A model generated the notes under the pieces. The model saw nothing but the letters and a program-made list of their open reading frames with translations. It searched no databases and was not told where the DNA came from. The translations under genes and the position numbers were made by a program. A stretch of DNA of 61,453 nucleotides from Nocardia alni (lineage in GTDB: Bacteria > Actinomycetota > Actinomycetes > Mycobacteriales > Mycobacteriaceae): positions 1 to 61,453 of the forward strand of contig NZ_JAGPOX010000044.1 in the NCBI RefSeq assembly GCF_019038435.1, read 5' to 3'. Each line of letters starts with the position of its first letter. Position 1 is the stretch's first letter. Positions 40,995-50,534 of this stretch are shown here, piece by piece.

Positions 40995-43285
40995 AATTCA
41001 CGGACGGATACTGGCTGATGCGCCCGGGCGTACACGCCGACTACCCCGCACAACTACACGACATCGATTGCACACCAGATAAACTCACCGTGTACGCGCC
41101 GGTGACCACGATCCGCGATCGCGGTGATCTGCTCAATGGCCCGCTACTGACCATCACCTGCACCTCTCCCGTCGAGAACGTGATCGCCGTGCGCCTCACG
41201 CACTTTCACGGCACGGCTGCCCGGGGCCCGGCCTTCGAGCTCGACACCGAGCGCGGCGGTCGAGCCCGGTCCGACGAGTTCGAGGCCGTATTCGAATCCG
41301 GTTCTCTGTCGCTGCGATTCGACCGGACCGACTGGGGCATGGAGTTCCGGGCCGAGGGACGCACGCTGACCCGCAGCGGCGTCAAGGCGATGGCGATGCT
41401 CGACACTCCGGACGGACGGTTCCTGCGCGAACAGCTCGAGCTGGGCGTGGACACGTATGTCTACGGGCTGGGCGAGCGATTCGGGCCGGTGGTGAAAAAC
41501 GGTCAGGTCGTGGATATCTGGAACGAGGACGGCGGCACCGCGAGCGAGCAGGCGTACAAGAACGTGCCGTTCCTGCTCACGACGGCGGGGTACGGGATCT
41601 TCGTCGATCATCCGGGCCGGGTGTCGTTCGAGATCGCCTCGGAGGCGGTCTCGCGGCTGCAGTTCAGCGTTCTCGGTGAGGAATTGACGTATCTGGTGAT
41701 CTACGGGCCGTCGCCGAAGGAGATCCTGCACCGGTACACCGCCCTGACCGGCCGCCCGGCACGGCTTCCGGCATGGTCCTACGGGCTGTGGCTGTCCACC
41801 TCGTTCACCACCGCATACGACGAGCAGACCGTGACCGACCACCTGGACGGCATGGCCGAACGCGACCTGCCGCTGAGCGTATTCCACTTCGACAGCTTCT
41901 GGATGCGGGACTACCACTGGTGCGACTTCCAATGGGACACCAGGGTTTTTCCCGATCCTCGGGCCATGCTCGCACGCCTGGCGGCCCGCGGCCTGCGGAT
42001 CTGCGTGTGGATCAATCCCTATATCGCCCAACGTTCCTCGCTGTTCGACGAGGGACGCGAACGCGGATATCTACTGCGCCGGGCGGACGGTTCGGTGTGG
42101 CAGTGGGATCTGTGGCAGCCCGGGCAGGCCATCGTCGACTTCACCAACCCCGAAGCGCGGCAGTGGTATTCCGAAAAGCTGGCGGCCCTGCTGGATATGG
42201 GCGTCGACTGCTTCAAGACCGACTTCGGCGAGCGCATCCCCACCGACGTCGTCTACCACGACGGCTCGGATCCGCAGCGGATGCACAACTACTACACACA
42301 CCTCTACAACCGGACCGTCTTCGATCTGCTGCGCAAGCATCGCGGCGAGGGACAGGCGGTGCTGTTCGCGCGCAGCGCCACCGCGGGCGGGCAGCAGTTT
42401 CCGGTGCACTGGGGCGGGGACTGCGAATCGAGCTATCCGGCCATGCTGGAGAGCCTGCGCGGCGGGCTCTCGCTGGGCCTGTCCGGGTTCGGCTTCTGGA
42501 GTCACGACATCGGCGGATTCGAGGGCACCCCCGATCCGGCGCTGTTCAAGCGGTGGATCGCCTTCGGGCTGCTGTCCAGCCACAGCCGTCTGCACGGCAG
42601 TGGTTCGGTGCGGGTGCCGTGGGCCTTCGACGACGAGGCCGTCGAGGTGCTGCGGCACTTCACCCGGCTCAAGATGAGCCTGATGCCGTATCTGCTGGGC
42701 TCCGCCGAGCAGGCGCGGGCACACGGCTGGCCGGTACTGCGGGCGATGGTGCTGGAATTCCCGGACGATCCGGCATGCACCCATCTGGAGCGGCAGTACA
42801 TGCTGGGCGACAATCTGCTGGTAGCCCCGGTGTTCGATGCCGACGGGATGGTGAATTACTATCTGCCCGAGGGGATCTGGACTCGATACGAGAGCGGCGA
42901 GCAGGTGCGCGGCGGCCGGTGGATCCGGGAGAACCACGGCGTGCTGAGCATTCCGCTGCTGGTGCGACCGGGTTCGGTGATCCCGGTCGGCGCGCGCGAA
43001 GATCGCCCGGACTATGCCCACGCCGAAGGGGTGACATTGCGGGTCTACGCATTGCCGAACGGCGCCGACGTCCTCACCCGCATCCCGGACGACACCGGCG
43101 AGGTGGTGTTCCACGCCGTTCGCCGCGGCGACGATATCCGGATCACCGGACACGGCGACTGGCAGGCGCTGCTCGTGGGGGTCCACACGGCGGATGTGGT
43201 GCTCGGCGGGACGATGCGGCGGCACGCACAGGGCATGCTGATCCACGCCACCGGTGAGCTGGTGACGGTGTCCGGGATCCGGTGA
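40991..43285 (+). CDS. Alpha-xylosidase, glycoside hydrolase family 31 (YicI-like)
   Basis: 764 residues from the GTG at 40991, overlapping the permease stop. AGGAG lies upstream. YicI-type GH31 signatures: FHFDSFWMRDYHWCDFQWDTRVFPDP, the nucleophile Asp411 in CFKTDFGERIPTDVVYHDG, and the acid/base Asp477 in VHWGGDC. Length matches E. coli YicI (772). It removes alpha-xylosyl residues, for example from isoprimeverose derived from xyloglucan. No signal peptide, so it acts on sugars imported by the preceding ABC system. Confidence 0.92.
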   Translation: MKFTDGYWLMRPGVHADYPAQLHDIDCTPDKLTVYAPVTTIRDRGDLLNGPLLTITCTSPVENVIAVRLTHFHGTAARGPAFELDTERGGRARSDEFEAVFESGSLSLRFDRTDWGMEFRAEGRTLTRSGVKAMAMLDTPDGRFLREQLELGVDTYVYGLGERFGPVVKNGQVVDIWNEDGGTASEQAYKNVPFLLTTAGYGIFVDHPGRVSFEIASEAVSRLQFSVLGEELTYLVIYGPSPKEILHRYTALTGRPARLPAWSYGLWLSTSFTTAYDEQTVTDHLDGMAERDLPLSVFHFDSFWMRDYHWCDFQWDTRVFPDPRAMLARLAARGLRICVWINPYIAQRSSLFDEGRERGYLLRRADGSVWQWDLWQPGQAIVDFTNPEARQWYSEKLAALLDMGVDCFKTDFGERIPTDVVYHDGSDPQRMHNYYTHLYNRTVFDLLRKHRGEGQAVLFARSATAGGQQFPVHWGGDCESSYPAMLESLRGGLSLGLSGFGFWSHDIGGFEGTPDPALFKRWIAFGLLSSHSRLHGSGSVRVPWAFDDEAVEVLRHFTRLKMSLMPYLLGSAEQARAHGWPVLRAMVLEFPDDPACTHLERQYMLGDNLLVAPVFDADGMVNYYLPEGIWTRYESGEQVRGGRWIRENHGVLSIPLLVRPGSVIPVGAREDRPDYAHAEGVTLRVYALPNGADVLTRIPDDTGEVVFHAVRRGDDIRITGHGDWQALLVGVHTADVVLGGTMRRHAQGMLIHATGELVTVSGIR

Positions 43286-43337
43286 GCGGTGTCCGCGCGG
43301 GATAATTCCCTCGGAGCCGAGGTGAGAGGGTTGTCGG

Positions 43338-44366
43338 GTGGTCAAGATCGCCGATGTGGCGCGGCACGCGGGTGTATCGCCGAGCACGGTCTCCTATGTG
43401 CTGAGCGGTAAGCGGACGATCTCCTCGCAGACCCGTGAGCGGGTCGAACGCGCCATCCGCGAGCTGGGCTACCGCCCGCACGCCGGCGCGCGCGCCCTGG
43501 CCAGCAGCCGTTCGAACATTCTGGCGCTGATGATCCCCTTGCGCGCGGACGTCGGAGTGCCGGTGGTGATGCAGTTCGCCGTCGCCGCGGTGACCGCCGC
43601 GCGCCGCCACGATCACGACGTGCTGCTGCTCACCCAGGAGGAGGGCGAGGACGGGCTGCGACGCGTGGTCGACGGCGCGATCGCCGACGGCATCATCGTC
43701 ATGGACGTCCAGCTGCACGACTCCCGGCTGCCGCTGCTGCGGTCACTCGAGCACCCCTGCGTGCTGATCGGCGTCCCCGCCGACCCGGCCGGATTGACCT
43801 GCATCGACCTGGACTTCCACGCGGCGAGCGCGGCGTGCGTCGCGCATCTGGCGCAATTGGGCCACCGCCGCATCGCCATGATCGGATCGCCTCCGCAGGT
43901 CTACGCCCGCGAAACGGGATTCGCCCAGCGGGTCGCCGCCGGATTCTTCGACGCCGCAACCGAATACGGTATCGAGGCGACCCTCGACCCGTGCGAGCCG
44001 ACCGCGGCGGCGGCACGCGACCTGGCCGACCGGCTGCTGGCCCCAGGACTCGGCGTCACGGCCCTCATCGTGCACAACGAGCCGATCCTGGCATCGCTGT
44101 TGAGCGCGGCGAGCACGTGCGGACGCCGGGTTCCCGAGGATCTGTCGGTGGTCGCCATCTGCCCGGACGAGGTCGCCGAACATCCGCATATTCCGGTCAC
44201 CAATGTGGCGGTGCCGGCCACCGAAATCGGCGAGCGCGCAGTGGAATTGCTCATGGACCAGCTGGCAGGCCGGACCTACCCGCCGCAGACCTGGCTGCCA
44301 CCGACGCTGACCGTCCGCGCAAGCACCTCCGCCACAGGTGGCGAACCTGGCGCACGGCCGAGGTGA
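43338..44366 (+). CDS. LacI-family transcriptional regulator of the sugar operon
   Basis: 342 residues from a GTG at 43338 with GAGAGGG upstream. HTH: VKIADVARHAGVSPSTVSYVLSGKRTISSQTRERVERAIRELGYRPHAGARAL, including the hinge. A periplasmic-binding-like sensor domain follows (ILALMIPLRADV, LAQLGHRRIAMIG, VPEDLSVVAICPDEVAEHPHIPVTNV). Last gene of the operon. It should repress from the palindrome at 37803 and release on sugar binding. Confidence 0.92.
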   Translation: MVKIADVARHAGVSPSTVSYVLSGKRTISSQTRERVERAIRELGYRPHAGARALASSRSNILALMIPLRADVGVPVVMQFAVAAVTAARRHDHDVLLLTQEEGEDGLRRVVDGAIADGIIVMDVQLHDSRLPLLRSLEHPCVLIGVPADPAGLTCIDLDFHAASAACVAHLAQLGHRRIAMIGSPPQVYARETGFAQRVAAGFFDAATEYGIEATLDPCEPTAAAARDLADRLLAPGLGVTALIVHNEPILASLLSAASTCGRRVPEDLSVVAICPDEVAEHPHIPVTNVAVPATEIGERAVELLMDQLAGRTYPPQTWLPPTLTVRASTSATGGEPGARPR

Positions 44367-44392
44367 CCGGTCCCCAGGCCGGGAACGACCGA

Positions 44393-45238
44393 TCAGATGT
44401 CGTCCTGGAAGTACAGCGGCGCGATGTGCACTCCGCCCTGCCCCCATCCGGCGCTGGTGATCCACCATTGGCCCTCGTCGTGGACGATCTCCGCGGCGTG
44501 GGCGGCTATGTGGCCGACCTGGTCTTCTATCGTGAAGTGCAGCGGATCGGAGCTGCGAAAGACATCCGTGCCCAGATAGTCCGGCCGCGGGCCGATGAAC
44601 AGGTACCAGAAACCATTGTGGTGCACTACGAATGGCGATTCCGTCGGTCCTGCTCCGGTGCCGGTCGCCGGATCGGTGTAGGCGATCGCTCTTTCGCCCC
44701 AGTGGACCAGATCATCGCTGGTGCGGTACGCGACCACGTGGTGGCCTCCGGTGGGATCCTCGGTGGCGCAGTAGTACATGATCCAGCGGTCGCCGACCCG
44801 CAGGACCATGGGATCGCGGGCGTCGTAACCGTCGTGGAACAGCGGGCCTTCGGGGCGGCGGGTCCAATGGCCGGGGTCGGTGGCGGTTGCCAGATTCATC
44901 GCGGTGTGGGTGCGGTCCTCGCCGCCGCCGTCGTAGAACATGAAATACCGTGATTCGCTGCGCTGTACGTAAGGCGCCCACAGATGCGTCTCGCCGTAGC
45001 CGGGATCCACGCGCAGCACAGGCGGACATGTGGTCCACGGGCCGAGCAGGTGAGCGGCCGTGGCGTGCGCGAACTCCGTTTCGTCCCAGGGATCCGCGGG
45101 TTCGGGATGGGTGATGCCGAACAGGTGCCAGCGTCCGGACTCGTCGCGAATCACGGTGTGGTCGTTGATGTACCAGGGGCGCTCGCGCCCCTGGCTCGGA
45201 TCGTAGATGCACTGGAATTCGCCCGCGGTCACCTGCAT
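44393..45238 (-). CDS. GH43-like five-bladed beta-propeller glycosidase
   Basis: 281 residues from the ATG at 45238. Propeller blades and the acidic trio of the GH43/GH32-like clan are visible: the Asp in YINDHTVIRDESGRWHLFGIT, the Asp in DARDPMVLRVGDRWIMYY and the Glu in GPTESPFVVHHNGFWYLFIG. No signal peptide. Such enzymes release arabinofuranose or xylose, which fits the neighbouring xylosidase operon, although it is on the opposite strand and separately transcribed. Family number is uncertain. Confidence 0.75.
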   Translation of the reverse strand: MQVTAGEFQCIYDPSQGRERPWYINDHTVIRDESGRWHLFGITHPEPADPWDETEFAHATAAHLLGPWTTCPPVLRVDPGYGETHLWAPYVQRSESRYFMFYDGGGEDRTHTAMNLATATDPGHWTRRPEGPLFHDGYDARDPMVLRVGDRWIMYYCATEDPTGGHHVVAYRTSDDLVHWGERAIAYTDPATGTGAGPTESPFVVHHNGFWYLFIGPRPDYLGTDVFRSSDPLHFTIEDQVGHIAAHAAEIVHDEGQWWITSAGWGQGGVHIAPLYFQDDI

Positions 45239-45393
45239 ACCGTCAGGGTGCCGCCTCGATCGGTCCCGGTACACGTCGACACGCGGTGTGCGAGAATTTC
45301 GCACGGTCCACTATGGCTCATTCGCGCCACTGTTCTCCGGGCGCTACGCTCAACGCCGGTTCACACCGGGGCACACCGAAAGAGAGACACGAT

Positions 45394-45729
45394 ATGCGGC
45401 GGACGATCGGCCGAATCCTGCTGAGCCTGAGCGCCTTCGGACTGGCGGGGGTGGCACTGGCCCCGGCGGCGGGCGCCTATCCGGTCGGACCGTACGACAT
45501 CCAGGGCCCGTGCAACAACATTCCGCAGGTCCTGTGCCCGTTCACCGTCTCCTCGGACGGCCTGAGCTGGACCCTGCTGGGCCAGACCCTGAATTACGAC
45601 AAGGACGGCAATTTCGTGTGCCTGTCCAGCGTGAGCGGCTGCAGCCTGATCATGGAGGCCGTACGCGCCCTGCCCCCGCTGCCGATCGGCAAGTGGATCA
45701 ACCCGTCGCAGCAGGTGCCCACGCTGTAG
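45394..45729 (+). CDS. Small secreted protein, 111 residues, unknown function
   Basis: ATG at 45394 with AGAGAG upstream. Signal peptide MRRTIGRILLSLSAFGLAG followed by VALAPAAGAYP, probable cleavage after AGA. The mature part of about 80 residues has four Cys (GPCNNIPQVLC and FVCLSSVSGC), likely two disulphides. No family is recognised. Secreted small Cys-bearing proteins of this type are frequent in Nocardia. Confidence 0.75.
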   Translation: MRRTIGRILLSLSAFGLAGVALAPAAGAYPVGPYDIQGPCNNIPQVLCPFTVSSDGLSWTLLGQTLNYDKDGNFVCLSSVSGCSLIMEAVRALPPLPIGKWINPSQQVPTL

Positions 45730-45871
45730 CCCCTGATCCGGGCGGGACCCATCGTCCAGGGGCCCGCTGATCACGGCACGTACCCGGCCGTCGGCTCGCA
45801 CAGGTTCCGCTCATCGGGACTGGTGGCGTGAATCGGCCGAATAGGGGTTCCGGTGCGGCAGGATGTCCGCT

Positions 45872-47554
45872 ATGGACCGTCCTGAACCGGCTGTGACCAG
45901 CGGTGAGGACTACAGGACCATTCCCGCCCTGCTGGCGCGGCAGGCGCGCGAACGAGGATCGGCCGCCGCGCTCGCCGGACCGGACGGCCGGTTGAGCTAC
46001 GCCGAACTACACGACGCGGCGCGCGAGGTCACCCGCGCGGTGATGGCGACCGGGCTACGACCAGGCGAGGCCGCCGCGATCTGGGCGCCCAACAGCGCGC
46101 GCTGGATCGTGACCGCCCTCGGCCTGCTCGGCGCGGGTGCGGTTCTGGCGCCGATCGGCACCCGCCTGCGCGGGCCGGAGGCCGCGGATATCCTGGCGCG
46201 CAGTCGTTCTCGCCTGCTGTTCACCGTTCGAGGGTTCCTGGGCTCCGATTACGTGCACATGCTCGCCGAATCCGGTCGTGCCCTGCCGGATCTCACCGAA
46301 CTGGTGCTGTTATCGGATGTCGCCGACCCGGACGTGTCCCCATCCGGAATCGACAGCGCGGCGTCACCGCCGAACTCGACCACCGCAGTCCCACAGGAGG
46401 ACCGACCGGCACCCGTCGCATCGTGGTCCGAGTTCCTCGAATCCGCCTCCGCAACATCCGTTTCCGAGGCGGACCGGCGCGCTGAGGCCGTCGAGCCCGA
46501 GGACATCGCCGATCTCCTGTTCACCTCCGGCACCACCGGAGCGCCCAAGGGTGTACTCGCTACCCACGGTCAGGCCCTCGATGTCTTCGAGCAATGGGCC
46601 GGCACGGTCGGATTGCGGCCAGACGACCGCTATCTGCTGGTCAACCCGTTCTCACACGCCTTCGGACTAAAGGCCGGAATCGTGGCCTGCCTGCTGCGGG
46701 CGGCCTGCATGGCGCCGGTGGCCCGCTTCGATCCCGCCGCGGTCGCCGAGCTGATCGACCGCGAGCGGATCACCGTCCTGACCGGCCCCCCAACGCTTTT
46801 CCACGATCTGGTGCGCGCCGCGCGCCCCCTGCCGACCGTGCGCCTGGCCGGAACGGGCGGTGCGACGATCCCGGTCTCACTGATCGAGCGGATCCGCGAC
46901 ACACTCGGTATCGAGCACGTTTTCACCGCCTACGGGCTCACCGAATCGATCGGTGTGGTCAGCATATGCCCACCCGGCGCGCCCGCCGAGCTGATCGCCA
47001 CCACCGTCGGTAAGGCCTTGCCCGGCAGTGAGATTCGCATCATCGGTCCGGACGGAGTCACACTCTCCGCCGGCGCCACCGGTGAGATCGCCGTGCGCGG
47101 GGCGAATGTCATGCGCGGCTACCTCGACAATCCCGCGGCCACCGCCGACGCCATCGACACCGACGGCTGGCTGCGCACCGGCGACGTCGGCGCCCTGGAT
47201 TCCGAGGGCTATCTGCGCATCACCGATCGTCTGAAGGACATGTTCGTAGTCGGCGGGTTCAACGCCTATCCGGCGGAGATCGAGCGAATCCTGCTGGCAC
47301 ATCCGGGGATTGCGGACGTGGCGGTGATCGGCATCCCCGACGATCGCCTCGGCGAGGTCGCCGCCGCATTCCTCGTCCCCCGCGAGCCGAACCTCACCGA
47401 GGCCACCGTCCTGGACTGGGCGCGGTCCAGACTGGCCGGATACAAGCTCCCCCGGCACATCCATATCGTCGACTCCCTCCCCCGCAACGCCTCCGGCAAG
47501 ATCCGCAAGCCCGACCTGCGAGTCAACGGCCCGGCGTCACCGCATACGGCCTGA
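45872..47554 (+). CDS. AMP-forming acyl-CoA synthetase (FadD type)
   Basis: 560 residues. The ATG at 45872 has AGGA eight bases upstream; an ATG at 45863 is too close to it. ANL-superfamily motifs: LLFTSGTTGAPKGVLATH (P-loop), YGLTES, GWLRTGDVGALDSEGYLRITDRLKDMFVVGGFNAYPAEIE and the catalytic Lys in LPRNASGKIRKPDL. A Ser/Ala-rich stretch near 160-205 is longer than usual. Activates a carboxylic acid to its CoA thioester. FadD3/FadD17-like members act in steroid degradation; substrate here unknown. Heads the plus-strand catabolic group. Confidence 0.88.
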   Translation: MDRPEPAVTSGEDYRTIPALLARQARERGSAAALAGPDGRLSYAELHDAAREVTRAVMATGLRPGEAAAIWAPNSARWIVTALGLLGAGAVLAPIGTRLRGPEAADILARSRSRLLFTVRGFLGSDYVHMLAESGRALPDLTELVLLSDVADPDVSPSGIDSAASPPNSTTAVPQEDRPAPVASWSEFLESASATSVSEADRRAEAVEPEDIADLLFTSGTTGAPKGVLATHGQALDVFEQWAGTVGLRPDDRYLLVNPFSHAFGLKAGIVACLLRAACMAPVARFDPAAVAELIDRERITVLTGPPTLFHDLVRAARPLPTVRLAGTGGATIPVSLIERIRDTLGIEHVFTAYGLTESIGVVSICPPGAPAELIATTVGKALPGSEIRIIGPDGVTLSAGATGEIAVRGANVMRGYLDNPAATADAIDTDGWLRTGDVGALDSEGYLRITDRLKDMFVVGGFNAYPAEIERILLAHPGIADVAVIGIPDDRLGEVAAAFLVPREPNLTEATVLDWARSRLAGYKLPRHIHIVDSLPRNASGKIRKPDLRVNGPASPHTA

Positions 47555-47661
47555 CGCACACGTCCCGCCCACCGAGACTTGAGGCTGACCTCCAGGAGTC
47601 CGAATACAACTATTTCTACTAGGCATAGTCACGACCCAGTAGATACGCAGGAGACCCCCGG

Positions 47662-48789
47662 ATGAAGTTCTCGATGATCTTCGAGGCGCAGATGAGCGAC
47701 CCCACCGCCGAGCACGAGGCCCAGGTGCTGCGCGACTGTGTGGAACAGGCGGTGCTGGCCGACGAGATGGGTTTCGACACCGTCTGGGCCGTCGAACACC
47801 ACGGCCTCAAGTGGTACGCGCATATGAGCGCCCCGGAGATCTTCCTGACCTGGGTCGCGGCCAAGACCACACGGATTCGCATCGGCCACGGCGTGGTGTG
47901 CATGCCGTTCAACTTCAATCATCCTGTGCGCGCGGCCGAACGCGCCGCCATGCTCGACGTGCTGTCGGGCGGCCGGCTGAACCTGGGCGCGGGCCGCGGC
48001 GCGACCCCGGTCGAAACCTCCATGTGCGGAGTCGATCCCGACCGCACCTACCAGGAGGTCGAGGAGTCCCTGCGGCTGATCGGCACGGCGTGGCAGGATC
48101 CGGACGGCGAATTCGAGTACCACGGCGAACTTGTGGACATCGACCCGCATTCGCTGCTGCCCCGCCCGGTGCAGCGTCCGCATCCGCCGCTGTTCATGGC
48201 GTGCACCAAGAAGGACACTCTGAAGCTGGCCGCCGAGTACGGAATCGGCGCTCTGGTACTGGGTTTCGCGGGTATCGAGGAGATCGCCGAGCTGCGCAGG
48301 ACATACGACCAGGCCATCGCGGCGCGCACCGGTGAGCGTTTCGTCTCCACCGTAGTCAACGATCACTTCGCGGCGTTGTGCCCGACCATCGTGCTGGACG
48401 ACCGGGAGAAGGCGCAGCAGATCGGTGCGCGCGGCCAGCGCTTCTTCGCCCAGTCCATCAAGCACTATTACGGTGCGGGCCCGGTGCCGGACGAGGCCGT
48501 CGACCCCGGTGTGGACGAGGTCGCCAAGATCAAGGCGGCCGCCGAGGAACACGTGGCCTACCTGCACGAGGCGAAGATCCCGGTGAAGTCCGGCGCCACC
48601 GCGATCTTCAACGCCGAGCACGCCTACGGCAGTCCGGAGGACGCCATCGCCTATGTGGAGCGGCTGCGGGAGGCGGGGGCCGACGAGATCCTGTGCCTGA
48701 TCCAGATGGGCACGGTACCGCAGGATGCGTGCCTCGAGACCATCAGGCACTGGGGCGAGAAGGTCATCCCGCACTTCCGCCACCAGTAA
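47662..48789 (+). CDS. LLM-class flavin-dependent oxidoreductase (luciferase-like)
   Basis: 375 residues, ATG at 47662 with AGGAG upstream. MKFSMIFEAQMSDPTAEHEAQVLRDCVEQAVLADEMGFDTVWAVEHHGLKWYAHMSAPEIFLTWVA and LNLGAGRGATPVE are typical of the LuxA-like branch that uses reduced FMN for oxygenation. A flavin reductase partner is not adjacent. Lies between the ligase and the dehydrogenase genes, probably acting on the CoA thioester or on an alcohol/ketone derived from it. Confidence 0.88.
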   Translation: MKFSMIFEAQMSDPTAEHEAQVLRDCVEQAVLADEMGFDTVWAVEHHGLKWYAHMSAPEIFLTWVAAKTTRIRIGHGVVCMPFNFNHPVRAAERAAMLDVLSGGRLNLGAGRGATPVETSMCGVDPDRTYQEVEESLRLIGTAWQDPDGEFEYHGELVDIDPHSLLPRPVQRPHPPLFMACTKKDTLKLAAEYGIGALVLGFAGIEEIAELRRTYDQAIAARTGERFVSTVVNDHFAALCPTIVLDDREKAQQIGARGQRFFAQSIKHYYGAGPVPDEAVDPGVDEVAKIKAAAEEHVAYLHEAKIPVKSGATAIFNAEHAYGSPEDAIAYVERLREAGADEILCLIQMGTVPQDACLETIRHWGEKVIPHFRHQ

Positions 48790-48821
48790 CCCCGTCTTCT
48801 CGAAATACCAAGGAGCTCATC

Positions 48822-49583
48822 ATGGTCGACCTCGAGGGCAAGGTCGCCCTCATCACCGGCGGTGCCCGCGGACAGGGCGCGGCAGAGGCCCGCCTGTTCG
48901 TCGCGCGCGGCGCGAAGGTCGTGATCACCGACGTCTTGACGGACGAGGGTAGGGCCCTGGCCGAATCCCTCGGCGGCGCCGCACGTTTCGTGCGGCACGA
49001 CGTCACCGACGACGACGATTGGAATGCCGCGATCGCCGTGGCGCTCGGCGAGTTCGGCGGACTGCACGCACTGGTCAACAATGCCGCGATCTATACCCGT
49101 AAGCCTTTGGTGGACACCGAACCCGAAGAGTTCGACCGGATTCTCCGGGTCAATCTCACGGGCGCGTTTCGCGGCATCCGTGCCGCGGTCACGCCGATGG
49201 TTCAGGCAGGCGGCGGATCCATCGTCAACATCTCCTCCCAGGCCGGACTCGAGGGCCTGCGCTCGCACAGCGCGTACGGCTCGTCCAAGTGGGGACTGCG
49301 CGGGCTGACCAAGATGGCCGCGATGGAGTTGGGGCCGCAAGGAATTCGCGTCAACTCGGTGCATCCCGGGCCGATCGCGACGCCGATGATTCCGCAGCTG
49401 ACCACCGGTCCCGGCAGCTATCCGACACTGCCGCTGCAACGTACGGGCCTGCCCGAGGATGTGGCCGAACTGGTCGCCTTCCTGGCCTCCGACGCGGCGG
49501 CCTACATCACCGGCGCGGAGGTGTCGGTGGACGGCGGGCTGTCGGCCGGAAAGTTCTTCGTGCCCAACGTCATCGAGTCGTAA
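48822..49583 (+). CDS. Short-chain dehydrogenase/reductase
   Basis: 253 residues, ATG at 48822 with AAGGAG upstream. Rossmann motif GGARGQGAAEARLF, NNAAIYT, the Ser-Tyr-Lys catalytic set (NISSQAG, SAYGSSKWGL) and SVDGGLSAGKFF C-terminus. Interconverts an alcohol and a ketone with NAD(P). It follows the LLM gene by 32 bases and precedes the esterase gene by 9, so one transcript. Confidence 0.93.
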   Translation: MVDLEGKVALITGGARGQGAAEARLFVARGAKVVITDVLTDEGRALAESLGGAARFVRHDVTDDDDWNAAIAVALGEFGGLHALVNNAAIYTRKPLVDTEPEEFDRILRVNLTGAFRGIRAAVTPMVQAGGGSIVNISSQAGLEGLRSHSAYGSSKWGLRGLTKMAAMELGPQGIRVNSVHPGPIATPMIPQLTTGPGSYPTLPLQRTGLPEDVAELVAFLASDAAAYITGAEVSVDGGLSAGKFFVPNVIES

Positions 49584-49592
49584 GGAAGCCCC

Positions 49593-50534
49593 ATGCCGAT
49601 GACACCGCGAACCCGGGCGCTGGTGGACGCCGCGGCGGCCGCCTTCCCTGCGCTGGGCACAGAGGTGCTCGATGCCGGGCAGGCGCGTCGTATGCTGGCG
49701 GCCCGGCCTCCACTGCCGATCTATCCGATACCCCTCGCGGCGGTGGAGAACCGGGTGATACCCGGGCCTAGAGGCGCACCGGACATCCCGGTGCGCATCT
49801 ACCGGCCGATCGAGACCGAGGACACGCTTCCGGTCGTGATGTTCTGTCACGGTGGCGGTTTCGTGATTTGCGATCTCGACACCCACGACCAGTTCTGCCG
49901 GTTGATGGCCAACGAGTCGGGGGCGCTGGTTGTCTCGGTGGACTATCGGCGGGCACCCGAACACCGCTTCCCCGCGGCCGCGCACGACGCCTATGCCGCG
50001 CTGGTCTGGATCGCCGCGCACGCACCCGAATTCGGGGGCGACCCCGCTCGACTGGCCGTTGCGGGAGACAGCGCGGGGGGCAATCTCGCCGCCGTCGCGG
50101 CCATCCAGGCCCGCGACAACCACGGTCCGGCGGTCGCTTTCCAACTCCTGCTGTACCCGTTCCTGGATCCGAGCCGCTCCGGCGACTCGTATCGGCAGAA
50201 CGCGCACGGCTACTTCGTCACCGAGGATCACCTGCGCTGGTACTGGGAGCAGTATCTGGGCAGCACCGACGCCGCCAGCCCCTATGCCTCGCCGCTGCAC
50301 GCGGACCCCGCGGGCTTGCCGCCGGCCTATATCGTCACCGCCGAATACGATCCGCTGCGCGACGAGGGCGAGGCATACGCCCATCTCCTCGCGTCGGCCG
50401 ATGTGCCCACCGAAATACATCGCTACGAGGGGATGTTCCACGGATTCATGACCATGTTCGAGCACCTCCCGGAGGCCGAGGACGCCAACACCGCGGCGTT
50501 CGCCGCCCTCCGCACAGCCTTGGAGCGCACATGA
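49593..50534 (+). CDS. Alpha/beta hydrolase, hormone-sensitive-lipase (LipW/NlhH) family
   Basis: 313 residues. The oxyanion motif HGGGF is at 86-90. Catalytic Ser160 is in AVAGDSAGGN, Asp in TAEYDPLRDEG and His in EGMFHGFMTMF. Cytoplasmic esterase for medium or short acyl esters, or a lactonase in the pathway. Its stop overlaps the VOC gene start (ATGA). Confidence 0.92.
   Translation: MPMTPRTRALVDAAAAAFPALGTEVLDAGQARRMLAARPPLPIYPIPLAAVENRVIPGPRGAPDIPVRIYRPIETEDTLPVVMFCHGGGFVICDLDTHDQFCRLMANESGALVVSVDYRRAPEHRFPAAAHDAYAALVWIAAHAPEFGGDPARLAVAGDSAGGNLAAVAAIQARDNHGPAVAFQLLLYPFLDPSRSGDSYRQNAHGYFVTEDHLRWYWEQYLGSTDAASPYASPLHADPAGLPPAYIVTAEYDPLRDEGEAYAHLLASADVPTEIHRYEGMFHGFMTMFEHLPEAEDANTAAFAALRTALERT

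Noticed and set aside
45863..45871. Earlier ATG for the acyl-CoA ligase
   Set aside because: It sits directly against the AGG that serves the ATG at 45872, leaving no spacing.
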